From Gallionella sp. (lineage in GTDB: Bacteria > Pseudomonadota > Gammaproteobacteria > Burkholderiales > Gallionellaceae), in NCBI GenBank assembly GCA_028687575.1, contig JAQTZW010000002.1, forward strand, positions 266,856 to 330,855: DNA of 64,000 bases, written 5' to 3'. Of the stretch, positions 8,143 through 21,372 are shown one piece after another (position 1 is the first letter of the stretch; the number at the start of each line of letters is the position of its first letter). A program made the position numbers and the translations under genes. The notes under the pieces were generated by a model that did not search any database, was not told the DNA's origin, and saw only the letters and a list, made by a program, of their open reading frames with translations.

Positions 8143-9597
8143 TTACTTGCCTTGGTAGGCAAGTTTTACCTTGACGTTACTTTTCCTTGCATAGGACTGC
8201 TTGCCGCTGTTGCGCTGTGCAACCTTGTGGGAGGATGTCTTGCCATGTTTGGCTAATTTCACTTTTGCCTTGCCGAGGGAAGACTTGCCGCGTTTGGCGA
8301 GCTTTGCCTTGCGGGCGTAGTGACGACTGGCAGGGGCATTGGCTTGAAAGGGGTGCAGATCCAGGTTGAATGCCTTGAATTGCGCGTCTTCATCGTCGGC
8401 CTCACTGCCTAACGGTACTAGCAGTGTGTCACCTGTCCTGATATGGGTGTGCGAGGAGATTCCGTTGACCTTTTGTAATCTTTCTAGCGATAGTCCGAAA
8501 CGGGGAGCAAGGTTGGCAAGCTTTTCGCCTTTCTTGGCTTGATAGGCCTGCCAGGTTACCAGCGGTTTGTCATAGATTTCCAGATTGTTCAAAAATGTCT
8601 CGACCTTATCCATGGGTAGCAGGATGTAATCGCTGTTTTCCTGGAGGATGACTGGGCGGTTATGGGCAGGATTCAGTGCCAGGAATTCGTCTCTGGAGAT
8701 GTCGGCCAGTTTTGCTGCCAGTTTGACATCCATGTGTTTTGCCGTAGAGACTGAAGCGAAATAGGGCTCGTTGGCGATGGGCGACAGGGTCAGGCCAAAG
8801 CTGGCGGGATCGGCGATGATGTTCTTGATTGCCAGCAGTTTCGGCACATAGCCGCGCGTCTCGGCTGGCATCTTCAGGCTGGAATAGTCGGTCGGCAGCC
8901 CACGTCTGCGGTTGCGCTCCTGTGCGCGGGTGACGGATCCTTCTCCCCAGTTATAGGCGGCAAGCGCTAGTTCCCAGTCGCCGAACATATCGTGTAATTT
9001 TTGCAGGTAGTCGAGCGCGCCGGTTGTGGCGCTGACAATATCGCGCCGACCGTCGTACCACCAGTTCTGCTCAAGACCAAAATTTTTGCCGGTCGATGGG
9101 ATGAATTGCCAGATGCCGGCAGCATTGGCAGGCGAGTAGGCGATTGGGTTGTAGGCGCTTTCTATCATCGGCAGCAGGGCAATCTCACTGGGCATGCCGC
9201 GCCGCTCGACTTCGTTGCTGATGTAGTACAGGTAAAGGCTGGCGCGTTCCATCATGCGTGCAACGTATTCGGGCCGGTCGGCATACCATTGTTCATAGGT
9301 GGCGATAAGCGGGCTGTCCAGGTCGTTCATCGCGAAGCCGTTGCGGATGTGTTGCAGCAGATCGCCATTTTTCGGGTCGTCGCTCTGTATCAGTGCAAGT
9401 TTGATGTTGCGTCCCGTGGTTAGGGTATCTGGTGCGGCCTGGAATGATGCGGTGGGGGTAGCCAGTGCGAGGTTCAGGTGAGGTGCGGGAGCAAGTTGCG
9501 GCGCGGGCGCTAAGGTGAGCTGCGCTTCGGCATGTGCTAAAGGCATGATTGCACCGATGGCGACCAGCATCGGTAAGATCAATCTAATTAGTGACAC
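8143..9597 (-). CDS. mltD: Membrane-bound lytic murein transglycosylase D
   Basis: Periplasmic enzyme that cleaves peptidoglycan glycan strands. It starts at GTG 9597 with AGGAGTT upstream and a signal peptide (residues 1-23, ending LAHA). The SLT domain (about 115-290) has the catalytic Glu146 in LLPMIESAYN and the motifs GIWQFIPSTG and ALAAYNWGEG. One LysM-like wall-binding repeat follows (about 348-395). The last 55 residues form an unusual Lys-rich tail with three copies of a KLAxxGK unit. The 3' codons also form the stem of the terminator of the opposite operon. Confidence 0.92.
   Translation of the reverse strand: MSLIRLILPMLVAIGAIMPLAHAEAQLTLAPAPQLAPAPHLNLALATPTASFQAAPDTLTTGRNIKLALIQSDDPKNGDLLQHIRNGFAMNDLDSPLIATYEQWYADRPEYVARMMERASLYLYYISNEVERRGMPSEIALLPMIESAYNPIAYSPANAAGIWQFIPSTGKNFGLEQNWWYDGRRDIVSATTGALDYLQKLHDMFGDWELALAAYNWGEGSVTRAQERNRRRGLPTDYSSLKMPAETRGYVPKLLAIKNIIADPASFGLTLSPIANEPYFASVSTAKHMDVKLAAKLADISRDEFLALNPAHNRPVILQENSDYILLPMDKVETFLNNLEIYDKPLVTWQAYQAKKGEKLANLAPRFGLSLERLQKVNGISSHTHIRTGDTLLVPLGSEADDEDAQFKAFNLDLHPFQANAPASRHYARKAKLAKRGKSSLGKAKVKLAKHGKTSSHKVAQRNSGKQSYARKSNVKVKLAYQGK
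8145..8167 (+). terminator. Intrinsic terminator of the yqjDEK-like unit
   Basis: Stem ACTTGCCT / AGGCAAGT with a TGGT loop followed by TTTT. It lies inside the last codons of the convergent mltD gene, so the same bases encode the MltD C-terminus. Confidence 0.75.
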
Positions 9598-9708
9598 AGG
9601 CAGAACTCCTGAGGGGGCGGAAAACCGGACAATGGTATGTCAGTTGGCGCGGCAAGGTCAAATCCAATGTCGCCACAAGGGGATTTGTCCGGTAACGTGC
9701 CAAGTGAA

Positions 9709-9735
9709 ACGGGGAGCCAGTGGCTGGCTCCCCGT
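9709..9735 (-). terminator. Hairpin downstream of acs
   Basis: A perfect 12-bp stem (ACGGGGAGCCAG / CTGGCTCCCCGT) with a 3-base loop lies 20 bases after the acs stop. On the minus strand it is followed only by a short T run, so termination is likely but the tail is weak. Confidence 0.6.
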
Positions 9736-9755
9736 TGCGATGCACATCCTTCGGA

Positions 9756-11723
9756 TTATTTGATCGCGTTCTTGAGTTGATCGAGGATGGCCGGATTCTC
9801 CAGTGTGGAGATGTCCTGGGTGATTTCTTCTCCCTTGGCCAGAGTGCGCAACAGGCGCCGCATGATCTTGCCGGAACGCGTCTTGGGCAGGTTCTCACCG
9901 AAGCGGATTTCGTCGGGCTTGGCGATCGGGCCGATTTCCTTGCCGACCCAGTCGCGCAGCGCTTTGGCGATGTCGCGGACCTTTTCCTGGTCGGTCGGCA
10001 GTGCACCCTTCAGCACCACGAAGGCGACTACCGCCTCGCCCTTGATGTCATGCGGCTTGCCGACCACGGCGGCCTCGGCGACCAGGGGGTTGGCGACCAG
10101 CGCCGATTCGATCTCCATGGTGCCCAGACGGTGGCCGGAAACGTTCAGCACGTCGTCAATGCGCCCCATGATCCAGAAGTTGCCGTGTTCGTCGCAGCGC
10201 GCCGAGTCGCCCGCCAGATACGCGCCACGCATTTCTTCGGGGAAATAGGAGCTGCGGTAGCGGTCTGGATCGCCCCAGATGGTGCGGATCTGCGAAGGGA
10301 ATGGGCGCTTGATGACCAGGAATCCGCCCTGCTGGTCGTGCACGTCCTCGCCGGTTTCGCTGACGATGGCGGCGGTGATGCCGGGCAGCGGCAGGGTGCA
10401 ACTGCCCGGTGTGATGGGAACCGCGCCCGGCAGGGGAGCAATCATGTGGCTGCCGGTTTCGGTTTGCCACCAGGTGTCAACGATCGGGCAGCGCGCTTGA
10501 CCGACGGTGTTGTAGTACCAGATCCATGCCTCGGGGTTGATCGGTTCGCCCACGGTGCCCAACAGACGCAGGCTGGACAGGTCGTATTGTTTGGGCAAGT
10601 CGCCGCCCAACTTGATCAGCGAGCGGATCGCGGTCGGTGCGGTGTAAAAAGTGGTGACCTTGTGATCCTGGATAATCTTCCAGAAGCGGCCTGCGTCCGG
10701 ATAGGTGGGCACACCCTCGAAAATCACTTGGGTCGCGCCCATCGCCAGCGGGCCGTAGGCGACATAACTGTGGCCGGTGATCCAGCCCACGTCGGCGGTG
10801 CACCAGAAAATGTCGCTATCCTTGTAGTCGAATACCCACTGCATCGACAGCATCGCGCCCAGCAAGTAGCCGCCGGAAGAGTGCTGCACGCCTTTGGGTT
10901 TGCCGGTGGAGCCGGAGGTGTAAAGGATGAACAGGGGATGTTCCGCGCTCACCCATTCCGGCTCGCACTGGCTGGCCTGGCCGGCCACCAGATCGTGCCA
11001 CCAGACATTGTTGGCGGCATCCCATGCGGTGTCACATGCGGCGCGACGGTAGACGATGACGGTATGCACCGCGTCGCAGCCGCCCATTGCCAAGGCTTCG
11101 TCTACTGCCGGCTTCAAGGGCATTACTCGGCCCCCGCGCATCTGCGCATCGGCGGTGATGACCGCGCAGGCCTTCGCATCGGTGATGCGCTCGTTCAGGC
11201 TCTTGGACGAAAAGCCACCGAATACCACTGAGTGGATCGCGCCGATGCGCGCACAAGCCTGCATCGCAATCACCGCTTCGATGCTCATAGGCAGATAGAT
11301 GATGACGCGGTCGCCCTTTTTGATACCGCGCGATTTCAGGCCGTTGGCGAACTGGCAGACGCGTGCGTGCAGTTCGCGGTAACTGATTTTCGTCACCGAG
11401 CCGTCGTCCGCCTCGAAAATCAGCGCGATTTTTTCAGGCTGGGAGTCCAGATGTTTGTCCAGGCAGTTATGGGAAACATTCAGTTCGCCGTCTTCAAACC
11501 ACTTATAGAAGGGGGCCGCACTTTCATTCAGAATCTGGCTGAAGGGTTGCTTCCACTGGATGTTTTCGCGGGCAAGGCGCGCCCAGAAGCCCGTGTAGTC
11601 CCGTTCGGCTTCGGCGCACAACGCGCGGTAGCCCTCCATGCCCGCCACGTTGGCCTGTTTGACAAAGTCGTCGGAGGGGTTGAAAACGCGATTTTCGTGC
11701 ATTACGGACTGGATGCTGGACAT
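9756..11723 (-). CDS. acs: Acetyl-coenzyme A synthetase
   Basis: Converts acetate, ATP and CoA to acetyl-CoA, AMP and PPi. The 655-residue length is standard. The adenylation signature [12 protein letters not shown] and the acetylation site [11 protein letters not shown] (the regulated Lys in SGK) are intact, and [10 protein letters not shown] is the acetate-pocket motif. The start at 11723 has AGGAGATC upstream. It is monocistronic, followed by a hairpin, and divergent from pyrG across a 194-base gap. Activity is probably controlled by Lys acetylation, as known for the family. Confidence 0.97.
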   Translation of the reverse strand: MSSIQSVMHENRVFNPSDDFVKQANVAGMEGYRALCAEAERDYTGFWARLARENIQWKQPFSQILNESAAPFYKWFEDGELNVSHNCLDKHLDSQPEKIALIFEADDGSVTKISYRELHARVCQFANGLKSRGIKKGDRVIIYLPMSIEAVIAMQACARIGAIHSVVFGGFSSKSLNERITDAKACAVITADAQMRGGRVMPLKPAVDEALAMGGCDAVHTVIVYRRAACDTAWDAANNVWWHDLVAGQASQCEPEWVSAEHPLFILYTSGSTGKPKGVQHSSGGYLLGAMLSMQWVFDYKDSDIFWCTADVGWITGHSYVAYGPLAMGATQVIFEGVPTYPDAGRFWKIIQDHKVTTFYTAPTAIRSLIKLGGDLPKQYDLSSLRLLGTVGEPINPEAWIWYYNTVGQARCPIVDTWWQTETGSHMIAPLPGAVPITPGSCTLPLPGITAAIVSETGEDVHDQQGGFLVIKRPFPSQIRTIWGDPDRYRSSYFPEEMRGAYLAGDSARCDEHGNFWIMGRIDDVLNVSGHRLGTMEIESALVANPLVAEAAVVGKPHDIKGEAVVAFVVLKGALPTDQEKVRDIAKALRDWVGKEIGPIAKPDEIRFGENLPKTRSGKIMRRLLRTLAKGEEITQDISTLENPAILDQLKNAIK

Positions 11724-11878
11724 GTGATCTCCTAGGATGGCTGGCCTGTGACGGGGTTGTTGAAAGCCAGACGAATGTAGTTTTTTTTGTTAGCCCTTGT
11801 CAAGGCTGAATGACTGGTTTTTGGATTCTGTAATGTAAGGCGTGCAGCTGCACTGCGCGTGGAGAAAAGTTGCGTTGA

Positions 11879-14430
<2,552 letters not shown>

Positions 14431-14502
14431 TGCGTTGCGGCGTAGTTAAGCAGTCGAGTCGTTATTATTTTGTTGTTTATTGAGAATACTGATCAGAAAT
14501 AG

Positions 14503-15798
<1,296 letters not shown>

Positions 15799-15823
15799 GG
15801 GTAGGCTGGTCCGACCAGTGAAT

Positions 15824-15858
15824 ATCGCTCCTGGCTAAAGCCGGGGGCGATTTTTTTT
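15824..15858 (+). terminator. Intrinsic terminator after eno
   Basis: A 12-bp stem (ATCGCTCCTGGC / GCCGGGGGCGAT, two G-U pairs) with a TAAA loop and eight Ts. It separates eno from ftsB. Confidence 0.85.
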
Positions 15859-15907
15859 GCTATTGTTACGTTCCCTGAAGTGGAAGTCGTCGGTTTATCC
15901 CGTATAA

Positions 15908-16243
15908 ATGAAAATTATCACCTTGATACTGGCTGTGTTGTTGCTGTTGCTCCAGTACCCACTCTGGCTGGGCAAGGGTGGCTGGCTGAAGGTGTGGGAG
16001 ATGAGTCGCGAGGTCGAGGCGCAGCAGCAAGTCAACCGGCAGACTGAAGCGCGCAATGCTTTGCTGGATACCGAGGTGCGCGACCTGAAGCAGGGCACCG
16101 AGGCGGTCGAGGAGCGCGCCCGCAGCGAACTGGGCATGATACGCAACGACGAGTTATTTTTCAGGGTACTGGATAGCAACGCCAATCAAACGACCGAAAA
16201 TCTGGCTGCCTCATCGGCAGTCCCGGCTGAAACCAAGCCCTAG
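15908..16243 (+). CDS. ftsB: Cell division protein FtsB
   Basis: Bitopic inner-membrane protein of the FtsQLB divisome complex. The 111-residue chain has one N-terminal membrane helix (about 3-20), then a coiled coil (about 30-75) ending in the family motif ARSELGMIRNDELFFRVL. The acidic, low-complexity C-terminus is typical. Position just after eno is the usual one in beta- and gammaproteobacteria. ATG 15908 has no obvious binding site. It is convergent with folD. Confidence 0.93.
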   Translation: MKIITLILAVLLLLLQYPLWLGKGGWLKVWEMSREVEAQQQVNRQTEARNALLDTEVRDLKQGTEAVEERARSELGMIRNDELFFRVLDSNANQTTENLAASSAVPAETKP

Positions 16244-16297
16244 CCCGTCGCTTCGCCAGTCTGCGGCTATACCTCTCGTTTGTTCCTTGTCACTACG

Positions 16298-16328
16298 CTT
16301 GCCCGTGGTCGTCTGCTCCACGGGCAAG
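16298..16328. terminator. Hairpin between ftsB and folD
   Basis: A perfect 11-bp stem (CTTGCCCGTGG / CCACGGGCAAG) with a 9-base loop sits just past the folD stop, in the convergent gap. It lacks a T run in either direction, so it may be a shared barrier or an RNA 3'-end structure. Confidence 0.5.
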
Positions 16329-16333
16329 ATTCA

Positions 16334-17191
16334 TCAGGCTTGCACGGACAATCTTTCTGCCGCACGTACGGTGTTGGCGACCAGCATGGTGATGGTCATC
16401 GGGCCGACGCCGCCGGGAACCGGTGTCAGATAACCGGCCACTTCTTTGACGCTGGCGAAGTCCACGTCGCCGCACAGCTTGCCTTCAGCATTGCGGTTGA
16501 TGCCCACGTCTATCACCACCGCGCCCGGTTTGACCATGTCGCCCTTGATGAAGTTGGCGCGTCCCACCGCCGCCACCAGAATGTCGGCGTCGCGGGTGTG
16601 CTTTGCCAAGTCAACGGTCTTGGAAGTGCAGATGGTGACGGTTGCGTTCTTGTGCAGTAACAGCAGCGCCATTGGCTTGCCGACGATGTTGCTGCGGCCG
16701 ACCACCACCGCGTGCTTGCCCTCGATGGCGATGCCAGTCTTCTCCAGCATCACCATCACGCCATAGGGCGTGCAGGACGGGAACGGCGTCTCGCCGGTGA
16801 CCAAGGCGCCGACGTTCTTCTCGTGGAAGCCGTCCACGTCCTTGTCGGGGTTGATCGCCTCGATGACCTTGTGCGAGTCCAGATGTTTGGGCAGCGGCAA
16901 CTGCACCAGAATGCCGTGGATGGCCGGGTCATTGTTGAGCTTCTCCACCTCGGCCAGCAGGCCGGCCTCGCTGGTGTCGGCGGGCAGTTCGACGTGGATG
17001 GAATACAGGCCGAGCTGCGCGCAGGCTTTCACCTTGTTAGCGACGTAGACCTTGGAGGCTGGATCGTCACCGACGATGATGACTGCCATGCCGGGCGTGA
17101 TGCCGCGTGCCTTCAGCGCATCGGCGCGTTCCTTCCATTCGGCGCGCACCTGTTCTGCGATGGCCTTGCCATCTATGATTTGCGCCGTCAT
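16334..17191 (-). CDS. folD: Bifunctional methylenetetrahydrofolate dehydrogenase / cyclohydrolase
   Basis: Interconverts 5,10-methylene- and 10-formyl-tetrahydrofolate using NADP. The 285-residue length is standard. The active-site region YVANKVKAC (Tyr and Lys), the signature PFPSCTPYG and the NADP-loop [12 protein letters not shown] are present, and [12 protein letters not shown] closes the protein. The start ATG at 17191 directly abuts the TAA of ppa (no base between), so the two genes form an operon with coupled translation. Confidence 0.97.
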   Translation of the reverse strand: MTAQIIDGKAIAEQVRAEWKERADALKARGITPGMAVIIVGDDPASKVYVANKVKACAQLGLYSIHVELPADTSEAGLLAEVEKLNNDPAIHGILVQLPLPKHLDSHKVIEAINPDKDVDGFHEKNVGALVTGETPFPSCTPYGVMVMLEKTGIAIEGKHAVVVGRSNIVGKPMALLLLHKNATVTICTSKTVDLAKHTRDADILVAAVGRANFIKGDMVKPGAVVIDVGINRNAEGKLCGDVDFASVKEVAGYLTPVPGGVGPMTITMLVANTVRAAERLSVQA

Positions 17192-17734
17192 TTATTTACC
17201 CGCTTGCTGCTTCTTGTAGGCATCCAGGCCGTTGGTGATTTCGGCATGGGCGGCTTCTACGCCTTCCCAGCCCCTGATCTTGACCCACTTACCCGGTTCC
17301 AGCGCCTTGTACAGCTCGAAGAAGTGCTTGACCTGTTCCAGCGTGATCTCAGGCAAATCCTTATAAGATTCAACGTTGTGGTACAGCGGGGTGAGCTTAT
17401 CGGTGGGCACGGCGATGATCTTGGCATCGTCGCCGCCTTCGTCACTCATCATCAGCACGCCGACCGGGCGGCAGGGGATGATCGCGCCATGCACGATGGG
17501 GAAGGGCGTGACCACCAGCACATCAACCGGATCGCCGTCGTCGGCGATGGTCTCGGGGATAAAGCCGTAGTTGCACGGATAGCGCATCAGCGAGCCGATG
17601 AAGCGGTCCACCACCAGCACGCCGGAAGCCTTGTCCACCTCGTATTTGACCGGGTCGGCATGTTTCGGGATCTCGATGATGACATTGCACTCTTTGGGCA
17701 GATTATTGCCGGGACGAACGTTCAACAGGCTCAT
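17192..17734 (-). CDS. ppa: Inorganic pyrophosphatase (soluble, family I)
   Basis: Hydrolyses pyrophosphate to two phosphates. The 180-residue protein has the family I signature DDGDPVDVLV and the conserved YPCNYGFIPET. Start ATG 17734 has AAGGAAAA upstream and matches the usual N-terminus (MSLLNVRPGN); the longer frame from 17776 is unlikely. It is co-transcribed with folD and faces away from a PPi-dependent phosphofructokinase gene whose substrate it would destroy. Confidence 0.97.
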   Translation of the reverse strand: MSLLNVRPGNNLPKECNVIIEIPKHADPVKYEVDKASGVLVVDRFIGSLMRYPCNYGFIPETIADDGDPVDVLVVTPFPIVHGAIIPCRPVGVLMMSDEGGDDAKIIAVPTDKLTPLYHNVESYKDLPEITLEQVKHFFELYKALEPGKWVKIRGWEGVEAAHAEITNGLDAYKKQQAGK

Positions 17735-17852
17735 GGTTTTTCCTTGTTTGGGGTTGGAATTGAGAAACAGGCGCAATTATAAGCGATGCGGGGCGCTGTG
17801 GCGGTGGCGTATTCGGGTAAAATGCTGCGACTTAACTCAAGGAGATGGCGCT

Positions 17853-19046
17853 ATGACAACGCAAGGCAAACTTATCGGCAAAATGGTTATCGGTCAATCC
17901 GGCGGCCCCACCGCCGTCATTAACCAGTCACTGGTCGGCGCAGTGCTGGCCGCGCGGCAGCAGGCCAATATCACCGGCATCTTGGGTGCACACCACGGCA
18001 TCGCCGGCATCATGAAGGAAGATTTCATTGACCTGACTACCCAGAGCATCGAGCAGCTGGAGCAGGTCGCCACCACGCCCGCCGCAGCACTGGGTTCGGT
18101 GCGCCTGAAACCAGGCCGCGCCGAATGCGAAAAGGTGTTCGAGGTGTTCAAAAAGAACGACGTGCGTTACTTCTTCTACATCGGCGGCAACGATTCCGCC
18201 GAGACCGCGCACATCATCGCCGAGATGGCCAAGGAAGCGAACTACGACTTCTGCACCGTACATATCCCCAAGACCATAGACAACGACCTGCGCGTCACCG
18301 ACCACTGCCCGGGCTTTGCCTCCGCCGCGCGTTTCGTGGCGCTGGCCTTCATGGGTGACGACCGCGACAACCGCGCGCTGCCCGGTATCAAGGTCAACGT
18401 GGTGATGGGCCGCAGCGCGGGCTTTTTGACTGCCTCCGCCGCACTGGCGCGTCAGGCCGAAGGTGATGGCCCGCACCTGATCTACCTGCCGGAGCGCGTG
18501 TTCAACGTGGAATCCTTCCAGCAGGACGTGCGCGATGCGGTGGCGAAATATGGTCGTTGCGTGATCGCCGTCTCCGAGGGCATCACCGACAAGGACGGCA
18601 ATCCGATCTCCACCAGCGGCGAGCGCGATTCGCACGGCAACATTCAGCTGTCCGGCAGCGGCGCGTTGGGCGACACACTGGCGGCACTGGTGAAAGCGGC
18701 ATTCCCGGGTCAGAAGGCACGCGTGCGCGCCGACACCTTTGGCTATCTGCAACGTTCTTTCCCGACCATCATCTCCGAGGTGGACGCGAAGGAAGCCCGC
18801 GCGGTGGGCGACTTTGCCGTGAATCACGCGGCAACCACCGGCGAACCCGGCTCGGTGGCGATCCGCCGCCTGTCCAGCACGCCCTACGCCAGCGAATGCT
18901 TCATCACCCCGCTGTCAACGGTGGCGCGCGTGGCGACCGAGATGGACGACAAATACATCAACGAAGCCGGCAACGACGTGACCCAGGCGTGGCTGGATTA
19001 CGCCGCACCGCTGGTCGGCGCACTGCCGAAGATGGGCCGCCTGTAA
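17853..19046 (+). CDS. pfp: Pyrophosphate-dependent 6-phosphofructokinase
   Basis: Phosphorylates fructose-6-phosphate using PPi, a reversible step of glycolysis. The 397-residue protein carries two marks of the PPi class. GGNDS (residues 111-115) has Asp where ATP enzymes have Gly. Lys140 in IPKTIDND replaces the Gly of ATP enzymes. MGRSAGFLTA is the substrate-binding segment. Start ATG 17853 has AAGGAGATGG upstream; the frame open to 17598 overlaps ppa and is not used. The gene ends at an intrinsic terminator. Confidence 0.93.
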   Translation: MTTQGKLIGKMVIGQSGGPTAVINQSLVGAVLAARQQANITGILGAHHGIAGIMKEDFIDLTTQSIEQLEQVATTPAAALGSVRLKPGRAECEKVFEVFKKNDVRYFFYIGGNDSAETAHIIAEMAKEANYDFCTVHIPKTIDNDLRVTDHCPGFASAARFVALAFMGDDRDNRALPGIKVNVVMGRSAGFLTASAALARQAEGDGPHLIYLPERVFNVESFQQDVRDAVAKYGRCVIAVSEGITDKDGNPISTSGERDSHGNIQLSGSGALGDTLAALVKAAFPGQKARVRADTFGYLQRSFPTIISEVDAKEARAVGDFAVNHAATTGEPGSVAIRRLSSTPYASECFITPLSTVARVATEMDDKYINEAGNDVTQAWLDYAAPLVGALPKMGRL

Positions 19047-19075
19047 CACTACGGCGGTTGTAGGGCGCATCTGAC

Positions 19076-19115
19076 AGGAACCGGCTGCCCCGCGCAGGCC
19101 GGTTTCCTGCTTTTT
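19076..19115 (+). terminator. Intrinsic terminator after the PPi-phosphofructokinase gene
   Basis: An imperfect stem of AGGAACCGGCTGC with GCAGGCCGGTTTCCT, followed by five Ts at 19111-19115. Confidence 0.75.
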
Positions 19116-19158
19116 GAGCGCGGCAGATCACGCCGCGCAACTGAACCGGAAAGCGAAT

Positions 19159-21351
19159 GTGAAGCCAGCCAGAAACGATCCGTGCCCGTGCGGCAGCGGC
19201 AAGAAGTACAAGAAATGCTGTCAGGCGCGTGAGGCCGCAGCCACCACGGCCAACGCCCCAGCCGCTGCCGGGCTGACGCAAGCCGAATTCGGCCAGCTTG
19301 CCGCGCTGTTCAACGCCGGGCGTTTTGTCGAGCTGGAAAGTGCGGCACGACTGTTGCTGGGGCGTCACCCGCAGGCCGGTTTCGTCTGGAAGGTGCTGGC
19401 GGTGGCCTTGCAGCAGCAGGGCCGGGATGCGCTGGCCGCGTTGCAGCGGGCCGCCGAGTTGCTGCCGCAGGATGTCGAGGCGCAGGCCAATCTGGCCCAT
19501 GCCTGCAACCAGGCCGGGCGGGTTGATCAGGCGCTGGCGGCATACCGCCACGCGCTGGCGCTGCAACCGGGCAATGCCGACCTGCACGTGTTGCTGGGCA
19601 ATGCTGAGGCACAGGCCGGGCGGCTGGCCGAGGCGGTGGCGAGTTACCGCAGCGCGCTGGCGATCAAACCGGATCAGGCCGGCGTGATCAGCAATCTGGG
19701 CAACGTGCTGATGGAAGCGGGCCGTTTCGACGAGGCGGTCGCGCTGTACCGGCGCGCGGTCGAACTCCAGCCGGATTATGCCCAGGCACACAGCAATCTG
19801 GGCAACGTGCTGGTGGAACTGGGCCAGTACCGCGAGGCCGCCGACTGTTGCCGGCGCGCGCTGCAACTGTCCCCCGATTTTGCCGATGCGCACAACAACC
19901 TCGGCAATGCGCTGAAAGATCAGGGTCTACTGTCCGATGCGGTGGCAAGCTACCGGCGGGCGATCGAGCTCGATGCGGAATCGGCACTGGCTTACAACAA
20001 CCTCGCCACCGCGCAGCAAGACCTGGGGCTGCTTGCGGATGCCCAGGCCAGCTACCGCGCCGCGCTGCGGATACACCCTGACTATGCCGAAGCCTACAGC
20101 AACCTGCTGTTCATGCTCGCCTATCACGGCCTGCTTGCCCCCGAAGCATTTTTGGCGGAAGCACGCGGCTGGCAGGCGGCCTGCGGCACGGAGGCTGCGC
20201 GCAAACTGGCCGGCTTGCCGGCCTTTACGCGGGCGCCCGTCACGGGTCGTCGTCTGCGCGTGGGCTATGTGTCGGGCGACTTTTACACGCATGCGGTGAG
20301 CTATTTCATCGAGCGGATATTCGCTCATCACGACCGCAGCAAGATCGAGCTGTTCGCCTATTCCAGCACCGCGATCCGCGATGCCACCACGGCGCGCCTG
20401 CAGGGGTTGGTGGATCACTGGGTGCAGGCGGTCGGGCTGGATGATGACGCGCTGGCACGGCGCATCGGGCAGGACGATATAGACGTGCTGATAGATCTTT
20501 CCGGGCACACCGCGCGCAACCGGCTGGGCGTGTTCGCCCGCCGCGCCGCACCGGTGCAGGCGCATTACCTGGGGTTTTTCGCCACCACTGGCCTGGACTG
20601 CATGGACTACTGGATAGGCGACGGCATCCTGACCCCGCCCGCGACCGACAGCCATTTTGCCGAACAGGTATGGCGTTTGCCGCGCATCTGGGTGAGCTAC
20701 GACGGCAAGGCCGACACGCCGACTTCCGGCTGGCAGCCGGCGGCGGACGGCAGCGTTTGCTTGGGCAGTTTCAATAATCTCGCCAAGCTGACGCCCGAGA
20801 CGCTGGCGTTGTGGGCGAAGGTGCTGCACGCGCTGCCGGAGGGGCTGCTGCTGCTGAAGACCCGTGCGCTGGCCGACGCCGACAACCGCCGCCGCATTCT
20901 GGATGTGATGGCCGGGCATGGCATCGAGGCCGCACGCATCGAGTTGCAGGACGGTCACGACACGCCGGACTGGTCTGCCCACATGGCGCGCTATGACAGT
21001 GTGGACATCGCGCTCGACCCGGTCGGCGGCGTGGGTGGTGGCACCACCACCTGCGACGCACTGTGGATGGGTGTGCCGGTAATCACGCTGGAAGGCGACC
21101 GCATGGCGACGCGGATGACGGCCTCCATGCTGGACGCCATCGGCCATGCCGAGTGGGTAGCCGCCAGCGAAGCCGAATATGTGGACAAAGTGGTGGCGCT
21201 GGCCCGCGACACCGGCCTGCGGCAGTCGTTGCGCGCAGCGCAGCGCAGCCGCATGGCGGCCAGCCCGCTGTGCGACGCGCGCGGACTGGCGGGGGCGCTG
21301 GAGGCGGCCTATCAGGAAATGTTTGCACGCTGGCAGCAGGGGGCACGATAA
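19159..21351 (+). CDS. SEC-C motif / TPR / O-GlcNAc transferase-like glycosyltransferase
   Basis: A 730-residue protein with three parts. An N-terminal SEC-C metal-binding motif (NDPCPCGSGKKYKKCC, about residues 5-22) is the type found at the SecA C-terminus. About eight TPR repeats follow (about 75-345; units such as NLGNVLxExGRFDEAVALYRRA). The C-terminal GT41 domain (about 375-725) has LRVGYVSGDF, IDVLIDLSGHTARNR and the nucleotide-binding GGGTTTCDALWMGVPV. The likely activity is sugar transfer from a UDP-sugar to a protein. GTG 19159 has GGAAAG 5 bases upstream; a TTG at 19114 is the alternative. It heads a modification-gene run. Confidence 0.85.
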   Translation: MKPARNDPCPCGSGKKYKKCCQAREAAATTANAPAAAGLTQAEFGQLAALFNAGRFVELESAARLLLGRHPQAGFVWKVLAVALQQQGRDALAALQRAAELLPQDVEAQANLAHACNQAGRVDQALAAYRHALALQPGNADLHVLLGNAEAQAGRLAEAVASYRSALAIKPDQAGVISNLGNVLMEAGRFDEAVALYRRAVELQPDYAQAHSNLGNVLVELGQYREAADCCRRALQLSPDFADAHNNLGNALKDQGLLSDAVASYRRAIELDAESALAYNNLATAQQDLGLLADAQASYRAALRIHPDYAEAYSNLLFMLAYHGLLAPEAFLAEARGWQAACGTEAARKLAGLPAFTRAPVTGRRLRVGYVSGDFYTHAVSYFIERIFAHHDRSKIELFAYSSTAIRDATTARLQGLVDHWVQAVGLDDDALARRIGQDDIDVLIDLSGHTARNRLGVFARRAAPVQAHYLGFFATTGLDCMDYWIGDGILTPPATDSHFAEQVWRLPRIWVSYDGKADTPTSGWQPAADGSVCLGSFNNLAKLTPETLALWAKVLHALPEGLLLLKTRALADADNRRRILDVMAGHGIEAARIELQDGHDTPDWSAHMARYDSVDIALDPVGGVGGGTTTCDALWMGVPVITLEGDRMATRMTASMLDAIGHAEWVAASEAEYVDKVVALARDTGLRQSLRAAQRSRMAASPLCDARGLAGALEAAYQEMFARWQQGAR

Positions 21352-21372
21352 TCCCGCCTCGATGAAATCCGT

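Noticed and set aside
9720..11231. 503-residue frame opposite acs
   Set aside because: A shadow of the acs gene, whose motifs are complete; GC-rich third positions keep the complementary frame open.
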